Shown: positions 27,087-34,046 of the stretch, one piece after another
Position numbering within the stretch: position 1 is the first letter of the stretch
Layout: each line of letters begins with the position of its first letter
DNA from: an uncultured Stenotrophomonas sp.
GTDB lineage: Bacteria > Pseudomonadota > Gammaproteobacteria > Xanthomonadales > Xanthomonadaceae
Assembly: GCF_913778665.1 (NCBI RefSeq)
Contig: NZ_CAJYVQ010000008.1
Location: 434,001 to 498,000, forward strand
Reading direction: 5' to 3'
Length of the DNA stretch: 64,000 nucleotides
Position numbers and translations under genes: made by a program
Notes under the pieces: generated by a model
What the model saw: the letters and a program-made list of their open reading frames with translations, nothing else
The model's database searches: none
What the model was told of the DNA's origin: nothing

Positions 27087-27137
27087 GACTTTTAATCTTT
27101 TGGTCGAAGGTTCGAATCCTTCACGGCCCACCATTGC
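27087..27137 (+). repeat. Island attachment site, right (attR): 51-bp copy of the tRNA-Lys 3' half
   Basis: Identical to 20860-20910, starting GACTTTTAATCTTTTGGTCG. It lacks the 5' half of the tRNA and is not itself a functional tRNA gene. The original chromosomal sequence, including the native tRNA terminator, resumes directly after it. Confidence 0.92.
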
Positions 27138-27156
27138 ATCAATGATCCAAGTCATT

Positions 27157-27187
27157 CAAAAAGGCACCGCCAAGCGGTGCCTTTTTT
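27157..27187. terminator. Native tRNA-Lys terminator, now beyond the island
   Basis: AAAAGGCACCGC pairs with GCGGTGCCTTTT around CAA, with T-runs on both strands, so it can work in both directions. It also serves the gene that ends at 27205 on the minus strand. Confidence 0.88.
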
Positions 27188-27204
27188 GTTGCTTGTGCCA
27201 ACTC

Positions 27205-27522
27205 CTACTTGGCCTTGGCACCCTGCGCTCGCGCCGTGTCGCGCTCCGCCGCTGCCTGTGCGGCAGAGGCTGCGGCGTTGGCGGCCCGCTCCGCCGCGGC
27301 ACGATCCGCATCGAACCGCGCCTGCCGCTGGACGCTGTAGGTGCGCTCCAGTTCCAGCGACGCCAGGAAACTGTCGGGGTGCTTCGCGGCACAGGCCTGC
27401 TGTACGAGCTGCACAGCATGATCGGACAGCCCGGGCTGGATATTGCCCAGCAGGCAATCGGCATACGGTACGGATGCAGCGGGGCCGCCAGCCAGCGCGG
27501 CAACGATCACGACATTCAACAT
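27205..27522 (-). CDS. Small hypothetical protein with a helical Ala-rich tail
   Basis: ATG 27522 is set by AAGGAGG seven bases upstream. The 105-residue product starts with a short hydrophobic stretch (MLNVVIVAALAGGPAASVPY), possibly a signal, and has two Cys (ADCLLG, QACAAK). It ends in an Ala/Arg/Glu helix (DRAAAERAANAAASAAQAAA) likely to be a coiled coil. No family is recognised. It ends against the bidirectional terminator next to the island. Confidence 0.65.
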   Translation of the reverse strand: MLNVVIVAALAGGPAASVPYADCLLGNIQPGLSDHAVQLVQQACAAKHPDSFLASLELERTYSVQRQARFDADRAAAERAANAAASAAQAAAERDTARAQGAKAK

Positions 27523-27605
27523 ACAAACCTCCTTGTAGGTTTCGATGGGACCCGGTACCGGCCGGTCCGGCCCCAGTATGGCCCGGTTTGCGGTACAGGG
27601 TGATG

Positions 27606-27962
27606 CTACTCCGGCCGCACGTCCCGACACACCAGCTCGGCCAGACTGCGGCAGGCAAAGAACAGCCCTTCAACCACGCCGGCATCCAGATGCCGGTCCG
27701 GCGTGGCCATGGCCCGGCAGCGGTCGGCGGCGTGCAGCATTTCCGCTACGGTCAGCATGCCGATGGCGGCCCGTTCCACCCGCGACAGGGCAACCCCGCG
27801 CCCTGTGGAAACGTTCGTTTCAGGCCAGGGCAAGCCATCGGCGCCTTCGCCCGCGCGGATGCGTTTGAGGCAGCCCAGAAACGTGCTCAGTTCGGGCGAA
27901 GGGTTGTCGTCGTCATCGTTGATGCTGGCGGCGTATGAAGCATAGGGCGGACGGTCGGTCAT
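27606..27962 (-). CDS. Small hypothetical protein
   Basis: The 118-residue protein from ATG 27962 begins MTDRPPYASYAASINDDDDN, an acidic, probably disordered start. A helical body follows (AAIGMLTVAEMLHAADRCRA and VVEGLFFACRSLAELVCRD). A longer in-frame start exists but would translate Arg-rich noise. No catalytic motif is visible and I do not recognise the family. It is on the same strand as the 27205 gene, 83 bases upstream of it. Confidence 0.6.
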   Translation of the reverse strand: MTDRPPYASYAASINDDDDNPSPELSTFLGCLKRIRAGEGADGLPWPETNVSTGRGVALSRVERAAIGMLTVAEMLHAADRCRAMATPDRHLDAGVVEGLFFACRSLAELVCRDVRPE

Positions 27963-28530
27963 CTCGGCTTCCTCGGCTCTGGAGTGGGCGTGCCACCGCG
28001 CAGGACGGGTGGCGGGCGATGCGTGGCTGCAAGCCGGAATGACATCACGCAGTAACCGGCGGGCCCGAAGACCCCCACGCACCGCCCGCCATGAAGGCCG
28101 ACGGATCACCCGCCGGCACGGTCCAGAGACAGCGTCGGCGGGTGAGCGCAAACAACAGCGTGAATGTCATTGCGGGCTTGCAGGCCCGGTGCCACCCGTT
28201 GTCGGTGGCGCTGCATGGTGTTTACGCATGCGCTTGGATTTCAATGAGGATTCTCCGAAGAGAAATGCGGAACCAAGGCGCGCGGCGATGGTGGCGCAGA
28301 CACATCTGATGCAGCAAGCGACAGCACGCGACGTGTTCGTTCTAGTGCTCAGTCAATCGCGTTGGAAAATGTCGAAATCTGCTGATGGCGGCGAGCAAGT
28401 CGTGAGCATTCGCATGGAACGTGGGCGTCACTTTTGCATGAGTTGGTTGCTTGGCCAGCGAATCATGCCCTCGAAAATGGGTGCATTTGCGACGACCATG
28501 GGGCTGACTTCCGCGCCTGGGTGAGGTGTT
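27963..28530. other. Long gene-poor stretch
   Basis: About 570 bases without a convincing gene. A forward open frame (28009-28524) exists, but its translation is Arg/Pro-rich noise at the start and it lacks a ribosome-binding site. The part from about 28230 to 28500 is lower in GC and may be the remains of something transferred. I find no RNA gene or clear repeat. Confidence 0.4.
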
Positions 28531-28622
28531 GTAGAGCCGAGCCATGCTCGGCTGCGGTTCGCGCCAATGCCTAGCCGAGCGTGGGCTCGGCTCTACAGTG
28601 GTCCATCCGCGCTTGGCGTGGA
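28531..28622. repeat. Head-to-head SMAG pair plus a third unit
   Basis: GTAGAGCCGAGCCATGCTCG opens the left unit. The right unit (28573-28596) ends GGGCTCGGCTCTAC, i.e. it starts GTAG on the other strand. A third unit on the minus strand near 28603-28625 begins GTAGATCCACGCC. Together they fill the space before the first esterase gene. Confidence 0.8.
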
Positions 28623-28717
28623 TCTACGCATTTCGCAGGGGTGGTAAGCATGCCGAAGCCGCCAATGCCTGCGGCAGGGCGGTATCCTCGGTCTCTTTCC
28701 CAGGATGGGTTTTCCCC

Positions 28718-29569
28718 ATGCGCCTCATCGTGCTGTCGCTGTTGTTGTCCGCTGTCTCCACCACGCCACTGATGGCCGCCGAACCGGCGCCGTCCGCGCA
28801 GACAACGCCGGCCACGCCGCTGGTCATCGGCGAAACCTTCACCATCGAATCGAAAACGCTGGGCGAGACCCGCCGCATCAATGTCTACCGCCCGCAGCCG
28901 TGGGGCCTGGACCCGAAGGCGCCGCTGCCGGTGCTCTACATGCCCGACGGTGGCATCGGCGAGGACTTCCTGCATGTGGCCGGGCTGGTGCAGGTACTGA
29001 CCGGCAACGGCAGCATGCGCCCGTTCCTGCTGGTCGGCATCGAGAACACCGAGCGCCGCCGCGACATGACCAGCCCCAGCAAGGACCCGCAGGACCAGAA
29101 GATCGCGCCGCGCATCGGTGGTTCGGCGGCCTACCGCGCGTTCCTGCGCGATGAACTGATGCCACAGGTGCGCCAGCGTTACCCGACCACCGACGAGCGC
29201 GCGTTGATCGGCGAGTCGCTGGCCGGGCTGTTCGTGGTCGAAACGCTGCTGCAGGAACCGACGCTGTTCAACAGCTACATCGCGCTGGACCCCAGCCTGT
29301 GGTGGAACCGGGGCACCATGCTGGCGGGCGCGACCAAGCAGCTGCCGGCAGTGACGCGCGCACAGCCGCGCGTGTTCCTGGCCAGCAGTGGTCAGCCGGA
29401 GTTGGCGGCCTCTGCTGCGCAGCTGGCAACGCTGCTGGAGCAGGCGTCGCCGTCCCCGCTGGTGAAGTACCTTCCGCTGCCGGAGGAAACCCACGCCACG
29501 ATCTATCATCCGGCCGCGTTGCAGGCGCTGCGCACGCTGTTCCCCGCGCCGCCGCCGGCCTCGCCCTGA
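28718..29569 (+). CDS. Secreted esterase, alpha/beta-hydrolase of the Fes/IroE type
   Basis: The 283-residue precursor from ATG 28718 has a signal peptide (MRLIVLSLLLSAVSTTPLMA, cleavage after LMA). The body shows LPVLYMPDGG, FLLVGIENTERRRD, the nucleophile elbow GESLAG near residue 165 (Ser), ALDPSLWWN and a late His in EETHATIYH. This order fits the Esterase_D family that includes enterochelin-esterase-like enzymes. The substrate is unknown; no siderophore genes lie nearby. A second, divergent member follows 82 bases later. Confidence 0.8.
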   Translation: MRLIVLSLLLSAVSTTPLMAAEPAPSAQTTPATPLVIGETFTIESKTLGETRRINVYRPQPWGLDPKAPLPVLYMPDGGIGEDFLHVAGLVQVLTGNGSMRPFLLVGIENTERRRDMTSPSKDPQDQKIAPRIGGSAAYRAFLRDELMPQVRQRYPTTDERALIGESLAGLFVVETLLQEPTLFNSYIALDPSLWWNRGTMLAGATKQLPAVTRAQPRVFLASSGQPELAASAAQLATLLEQASPSPLVKYLPLPEETHATIYHPAALQALRTLFPAPPPASP

Positions 29570-29651
29570 CCGCACTGGCAGCGGCTTGCGCACCATGCAA
29601 GGATGCGGCAGCGGCGCCATCGGGTGCGCCGTCCGCAACGGGAGCGTGTGG

Positions 29652-30590
29652 ATGCAGCGTGTGCGTGGATGGAGTGTGGCGGCCTGCCTGGCCGTGAGTG
29701 GCTGTGCGATGTCGGTGGCGCCGCCGGCAGCGCAGAGTGAAGCGAAGGAAAGCGCGGCCGCCGCCGTGTCGGGCGTGGTACTGCCGGACACCGAAGCGCT
29801 GCGCGTGCACGATCCGGTCGGCCGCGATTACCCGGTCTGGGTGGCGTTGCCGGCCGACTACGCCGCACATCCGGAAAAGCGCTATCCGGTGCTGTACGTG
29901 ACCGATGCGTTGTACAGCTTCCCGCTGGTGCGCAGCGTGCGCAACCTGGTGGGCCAGAAGGGTGTCAACCTGGAGGATTTCATCCTGGTCGGGCTGCCGC
30001 CGCAGGAGGGCCTGACGTCCAAGCAGAGCCGTTCGCGGGATTACACGCCCAGCGACCCGGCGCGTACCGATCCGCGTGACTACAGTGATGACGTCAGCTA
30101 CGGCGGCGCAGCGCACTACCGCGATTTCCTCGCCGAGCAGGTGCTGCCGATGATCGATGCGCGTTACCGCACTGATCCGGCTCGGCGTGCCTATGCGGGG
30201 CATTCCTATGGCGGCCTGTTCGGCGCCTATGTGCTGACCACGCGCCCGGACATGTTCCGCACCTACATCCTGTCCAGTCCGTCGCTGTGGTTCGACGACC
30301 ATCGGGTGCCGCGCATGCAGGCCGAGGCCAAGGCACCGGCGCAGCCGACCACGGTGGTGCTGTCAGTGGGCAGCTTCGAGACGGTCAAGCCTGAACCACG
30401 CTATTTCACCCGCAACGACATGCTGCGCCACAACGCCGACTTCGCCGAGCAGCTGCGCAGCAGCGGGCGATCGTTGAAGGTGGAGGACATGGTGATTGAT
30501 GATGAGGATCACTTCACCGTCTACCCCGACATGATCACCCGCGCGCTGCTGAGGGTTTTCCCGGGTACCGGGCCCTACAGCAGCGGTTGA
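29652..30590 (+). CDS. Lipoprotein esterase, second Fes/IroE-type hydrolase
   Basis: ATG 29652 gives a 312-residue precursor with a lipobox in AACLAVSGC (Cys near residue 19), so the enzyme is probably membrane-anchored. It contains RYPVLYVTDALYSFP, the nucleophile elbow GHSYGG near residue 183, SSPSLWF and a late DDEDHFTVYP His. It shares the fold and motif order of the preceding protein but is clearly diverged, consistent with an old tandem duplication. A longer start at 29586 would destroy the lipoprotein signal. Confidence 0.8.
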   Translation: MQRVRGWSVAACLAVSGCAMSVAPPAAQSEAKESAAAAVSGVVLPDTEALRVHDPVGRDYPVWVALPADYAAHPEKRYPVLYVTDALYSFPLVRSVRNLVGQKGVNLEDFILVGLPPQEGLTSKQSRSRDYTPSDPARTDPRDYSDDVSYGGAAHYRDFLAEQVLPMIDARYRTDPARRAYAGHSYGGLFGAYVLTTRPDMFRTYILSSPSLWFDDHRVPRMQAEAKAPAQPTTVVLSVGSFETVKPEPRYFTRNDMLRHNADFAEQLRSSGRSLKVEDMVIDDEDHFTVYPDMITRALLRVFPGTGPYSSG

Positions 30591-30618
30591 TGGTGGACGC
30601 CATCCGCGGATGAATGCC

Positions 30619-31041
30619 TCACGCCGCCTGCGCATCCGGCCCGGTCAATACGCCGACATCGGCATGCCGGAAGCACAGCCGGATGGCATCCAGAAGCTCG
30701 CTCATGTTGTAGGGCTTGGGCAGGAAATGGATGCCGTCGCGCAGCTGCGGCAACACCTGGTGCTGGTCCATGCCCGAGGTCACCAGGATCGGCAGGTGCG
30801 GGTACAGTCCGCGTACCTGGTTGGCAGCTTCAATACCGCTGATCGCACCCAGGTTGACGTCAGTGAACAGCAGGTCGAAACGCTCTCCAGCGGCCAGCAG
30901 GCCCAATGCTGCTTCGGCGGAGCTCACGCCCACCACGTGGCAGGCCTGGCTTTCCAGCGCAAGACGGCTCAGCTCGCGGGTTTCCTCGGCGTCCTCGATC
31001 AGCAGGACGCGGGGTTCAACGTGGCGCTTGGACAGCAACAT
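30619..31041 (-). CDS. Single-domain response regulator
   Basis: The 140-residue protein is one CheY-like receiver. The acidic pocket is LLIEDAEETREL, the phosphoacceptor Asp is in LLFTDVNLG, the switch Ser is in ILVTSGM, and the Lys is in LPKPYN. There is no output domain. ATG 31041 starts MLLSKRHVEPRVLLIED; an upstream start would only add a non-homologous leader. No kinase gene is adjacent, so the partner is unknown. Confidence 0.88.
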   Translation of the reverse strand: MLLSKRHVEPRVLLIEDAEETRELSRLALESQACHVVGVSSAEAALGLLAAGERFDLLFTDVNLGAISGIEAANQVRGLYPHLPILVTSGMDQHQVLPQLRDGIHFLPKPYNMSELLDAIRLCFRHADVGVLTGPDAQAA

Positions 31042-31133
31042 GACGCTACAGCTCCGGAAAGCAGCAATGAAAAGGCGCGCAAGTATGCGCAAGCCGGGGG
31101 TGATCCCGGCGTGCACGCCAGGCTAAGCGGGCG

Positions 31134-31916
31134 TTACAGCGGGCGTGGGCGTCGCCGGCGTACCTGCCAGGCCAGCACCGCCACGGCCAGCACCGCCACG
31201 GCCAGCAGCGCGGTGCCGATGCGCAGGTTGGTGGCCTGCCAGCCGAGCGCGACGGTGTCATCCAGGCTGAATACATTCCAGGCCAGGTTCATCGATACGT
31301 GCAGCACCAGGCCACACCACAGGGTGTCGCCGTCCAGGTGATCCAGCCAGGCGAAGATGAAGCCGCCCAGGGCAATCACCGCGCCGACGAACAGGGCGGT
31401 CCCGCCACCGTCGAAGCCGCCGAAGCCCAGCCAGTGCACCCAGCCGAACAGCAGCGCCTGCGGCAGTGCCAGCACGGCCCATGGGCCACGAATGAGCTTC
31501 ACCAGCAGTACGAAACCGAGGCCGCGGAACAGCACTTCTTCGGCCAGTGGGAACAGCCCGGCGAGCATCGTTGCATCCAGGGCGGTCAGTGCGGTGTTGG
31601 GCGTGCCCAGTAGCGCCAAGCCCAGCCAGCACGGCAGGCTGGCCAGCAGCACCCACATCGGGCCACGCCAGCCGTTGCTGTGCAGCCCCAGGCTGGCCAT
31701 CAGACCCATCCCGCGTGGACGCAGCAGCGCGGCCAGCAGCAGGGCCAGCAGCACGGCCAGTGCGTTGTCGAGCAGGCTGCCGCCATAGGCAATGGGCAAG
31801 GCGGGAATCGGCGTGCCTGCGGCCACCGCGATATCGCGCAGATTCAGGCCAACGCCGACGCCGAGCAGCGCCAGCACCCATCGCACGGCGTTGGCCAGAC
31901 GGGAAAGAATGGTCAT
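31134..31916 (-). CDS. CPBP-family intramembrane metalloprotease
   Basis: The 260-residue membrane protein has about seven hydrophobic segments. It shows the Abi/CPBP motifs AEEVLFRG (EExxxR), FGWVHW (FxxxH type) and HVSMNLAWN. These residues bind the metal in the Rce1-like fold. Members process prenylated proteins in eukaryotes; in bacteria the substrates are mostly unknown, some being linked to bacteriocin immunity. The frame is open further upstream, but ATG 31916 starts directly at the first membrane region. Confidence 0.82.
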   Translation of the reverse strand: MTILSRLANAVRWVLALLGVGVGLNLRDIAVAAGTPIPALPIAYGGSLLDNALAVLLALLLAALLRPRGMGLMASLGLHSNGWRGPMWVLLASLPCWLGLALLGTPNTALTALDATMLAGLFPLAEEVLFRGLGFVLLVKLIRGPWAVLALPQALLFGWVHWLGFGGFDGGGTALFVGAVIALGGFIFAWLDHLDGDTLWCGLVLHVSMNLAWNVFSLDDTVALGWQATNLRIGTALLAVAVLAVAVLAWQVRRRRPRPL

Positions 31917-32060
31917 GCGCGCACTCCCTGCGGAACCAGCGTGCAGTGTGAAAGGTGGCGAGGGACGCCGGCACGCGCCGGAAGTCCCTGTGCCATCGGT
32001 CATGCGTTGCCGCACAGTCATCGCGGTGCAGGTACAGTCGATGCCAGACTGACAGGAGCA

Positions 32061-32387
32061 ATGCCGATGCTGTGCCCCGTGTGCAAGACCCAGACCCTGC
32101 AGATGGCCGAGCGCCATGGCATCGAGATCGACTATTGCCCAAGCTGTCGCGGTGTGTGGCTGGATCGTGGCGAGCTGGACAAGATCATCGAGCGCGCCGG
32201 CGCGGGTGCAGCGGTACCGCCGCCCGCCGCGGTGCAGTCGCAGCCAGCTGCCGCGCCGCCGCCGGTGATGCACCGTGACACCCGCCATCTGGGCCAGCGC
32301 TACGAGGACAACCGTGGCCAGCAGTACGGTCACAGCTACAAGAAAAAGAAGAAGGACAGCTTCCTGTCAGAGCTGTTCGACTTCTAG
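32061..32387 (+). CDS. Zinc-ribbon (zf-TFIIB type) protein
   Basis: The 108-residue protein starts MPMLCPVCKTQTLQMAERHG. It has a two-CxxC zinc ribbon (CPVC at residues 5-8, CPSC near 29-32) followed by RGVWLDRGELDKII, the typical end of the zf-TFIIB family. The rest is a Pro/Ala linker, then a basic KKKKK patch and SFLSELFDF. CAGGAGCA precedes the ATG. Role unknown; family members are small cytosolic proteins with no fixed context. Confidence 0.85.
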   Translation: MPMLCPVCKTQTLQMAERHGIEIDYCPSCRGVWLDRGELDKIIERAGAGAAVPPPAAVQSQPAAAPPPVMHRDTRHLGQRYEDNRGQQYGHSYKKKKKDSFLSELFDF

Positions 32388-32401
32388 CCGCTTCGCTCTT
32401 T

Positions 32402-32428
32402 GTAGCGTCGAGCCACGCTCGACGCTAC
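32402..32428. repeat. SMAG-type hairpin
   Basis: GTAGCGTCGAGCCACGCTCG continues ACGCTAC, a nearly perfect palindrome with GTAG at both ends. It lies between two convergent genes and may end transcription from both sides. Confidence 0.8.
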
Positions 32429-32441
32429 GGGGGCCGCATGA

Positions 32442-32954
32442 TCACGGCCGGCGCAGGATGAACTCGCGATCGCGGGTGTCGCCGACGATGAAGTCGTACT
32501 CGCCCACTTTGCTGCAGCCATAGCGTGCGTAGAAGCGCTGCGCGCCGAAGTTTTCTTCCCATACGCCCACCCACAGGGTGCGGCGCTGCGGTTGGTCCAG
32601 CCACTCCATGAACGCCTGCATCAGGCGCGCGCCGTGGCCGCCGTTCTGGTAGTCGGCCAGGATGTAGAAACGCTTCAGTTCAATGTCGCCCTCGCGGGCC
32701 TCGGCATGCGGCAGGGTGTTGGCACCGGCGGCCAGGTAGCCGACCACGGCGTCGCCGTCCATCAGCAGCCAGATGGCACTGCGTGGGTCGGACAGTTCGA
32801 TGCGCTGCGGTTCGCTGCTGTAGTGCGCCTGCAGGAAATCGTGCAGTTCCTGCGGCGGATACGAGTCGCCCCAGGTTTCGTTGTAGGTGGCGATGGCGGT
32901 GGCCGACAACGCGTCGACGTCGGCAAGGGTGGCGCGGCGGATCTGCAGCGACAT
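32442..32954 (-). CDS. GNAT-family N-acetyltransferase (paralogue of the gene at 5526)
   Basis: The 170-residue protein has the GNAT pattern. It starts SLQIRRATLADVDALS, carries the acetyl-CoA loop YQNGGHGARLMQ near residue 105, and has the C-terminal GVWEENFGAQRFYARYG motif. It aligns over its whole length with the protein encoded at 5526-6047, so the two are paralogues 27 kb apart. Substrate unknown. It is transcribed convergently with the zinc-ribbon gene. Confidence 0.87.
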   Translation of the reverse strand: MSLQIRRATLADVDALSATAIATYNETWGDSYPPQELHDFLQAHYSSEPQRIELSDPRSAIWLLMDGDAVVGYLAAGANTLPHAEAREGDIELKRFYILADYQNGGHGARLMQAFMEWLDQPQRRTLWVGVWEENFGAQRFYARYGCSKVGEYDFIVGDTRDREFILRRP

Positions 32955-33035
32955 GGCGGGGCCTGCAATGGAACGAGGCGCAGTGTAGCCGGCCCCGGTG
33001 GTTGCCGGGGCTGGCGGTTGCTCACGATCCGCTGC

Positions 33036-34046
33036 TCAGAACCACATCCGCACGCCGGCCACCCAGCGCGTGTCGCGCGCGTGGTCAGCGCCGTAGTCGG
33101 CGGTGTCGCCGAAACTGCGTTCGTGGCTGATGCCGATGTACGGAGCAAAGCGGCGGCTGAACTCATAGCGCAGCCGCAATCCGGCTTCGACCTTGTTCAG
33201 GCCGCGGCCGATGCCGTACTCCGGTTCATCCTTGGCCGCGACGGTGGCTTCCAGCAGCGGCTGCAGGATCAGGCGGTTGGTCAGCAGCACGTCGTACTCG
33301 ACTTCGGCCTTGGCCAGCACCTGGCCACCGGAGCCCATGTACAGCGTGGCCGAACTTTCGAACTTGTACGGCGCCAGGCCCTGGATGCCGATTGCCGCCC
33401 AGGTGCGCGAGTCGGCGGGGCGGAAGTCCTGGCGCACGCCGACCAGCACGTCCCACCACGGCGACACGCTACGGCCGTACAGGGCCTCCAGCGATGACGA
33501 CTCGGTGCGGCCCTGGCTGCGTTCACCATCGGTGCGCAGCCACAGGCGGTTGATGTTGCCGCCGATCCAGCCGGTGGCTTCCCAGGCCTGGCCGTTGCTG
33601 CTCTTGCCATCCCAATGCTCAAGCCGGTCGATCAGCAGCAGGCTGTTGATCTCCGGCGCGTGCTCCATCGCGCCATGCGCGATCGGCGGGAAGGCGGCGG
33701 CGCGGTCGGCGTCGGTCGGGACCGGGATCGGCTCGCGTGGTTCGGTCGGCGCGGGCGCGCCGTGACCCATGGCGGCGTGGTCCATCGTTGAATGATCCAT
33801 CGCGGAATGGTCCATCGCCGCCGGCTGCATCGCGCCGTGTTCCATCTTCGAGTGATCCATGGTCGAGTGGTCCATCTTCGAATGATCCATCTGCGAATGA
33901 TCGACCGGTTCGATCGCGGACGTCGCAGTCTTCGCCGGCACGTCCATCGTGCCCATGTCATGCCCGGCATGCGATTGCGCGAACACCGGCAGTGCGGTGG
34001 CCAGGCCCAGCGCCAGCAGGCTGGGGGAAAACAGTGAGCGCCTCAT
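33036..34046 (-). CDS. copB: Copper resistance protein CopB
   Basis: CopB is an outer-membrane protein of copper-resistance loci. The 336-residue precursor has a signal peptide (MRRSLFSPSLLALGLATALP, cleaved after VFA). A copper-binding stretch of about nine MDHS/MEHG-type units lies between residues 50 and 100. The C-terminal beta-barrel-like domain has GWIGGNINRLWLRTDGE and ends in WVAGVRMWF, with the terminal aromatic residue. ATG 34046 overlaps the copA stop by four bases (ATGA), showing translational coupling. Its product probably sequesters copper with CopA. Confidence 0.93.
   Translation of the reverse strand: MRRSLFSPSLLALGLATALPVFAQSHAGHDMGTMDVPAKTATSAIEPVDHSQMDHSKMDHSTMDHSKMEHGAMQPAAMDHSAMDHSTMDHAAMGHGAPAPTEPREPIPVPTDADRAAAFPPIAHGAMEHAPEINSLLLIDRLEHWDGKSSNGQAWEATGWIGGNINRLWLRTDGERSQGRTESSSLEALYGRSVSPWWDVLVGVRQDFRPADSRTWAAIGIQGLAPYKFESSATLYMGSGGQVLAKAEVEYDVLLTNRLILQPLLEATVAAKDEPEYGIGRGLNKVEAGLRLRYEFSRRFAPYIGISHERSFGDTADYGADHARDTRWVAGVRMWF

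Larger units (their letters stand above)
20860..27137. mobile_element. Degraded genomic island integrated at tRNA-Lys
   Basis: The 6.3-kb segment is bounded by 51-bp direct repeats of the tRNA-Lys 3' half. It is visibly richer in A and T than the chromosome around it. It carries a tyrosine recombinase pseudogene, an IS3-family element, one decayed and one intact copy of an unknown gene, and small secreted proteins. The recombinase runs with its 3' end toward the tRNA. All intact cargo is of unknown function. The island could not excise by its own integrase, because that gene has stops and a frameshift. Confidence 0.85.

Noticed and set aside
27087..27137. Second tRNA-Lys gene
   Set aside because: Only the 3' half is present; acceptor 5' strand and D-arm are missing. 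It is the attachment-site copy.
28009..28524. Possible 171-codon gene before the SMAG pair
   Set aside because: No ribosome-binding site, Arg/Pro-rich random start and no recognisable fold; left as gene-poor sequence.
33770..33900. Regular short repeats, considered as a CRISPR array
   Set aside because: They are tandem MDHS codons within copB, with no spacers. No CRISPR array or cas gene is seen anywhere in the window.
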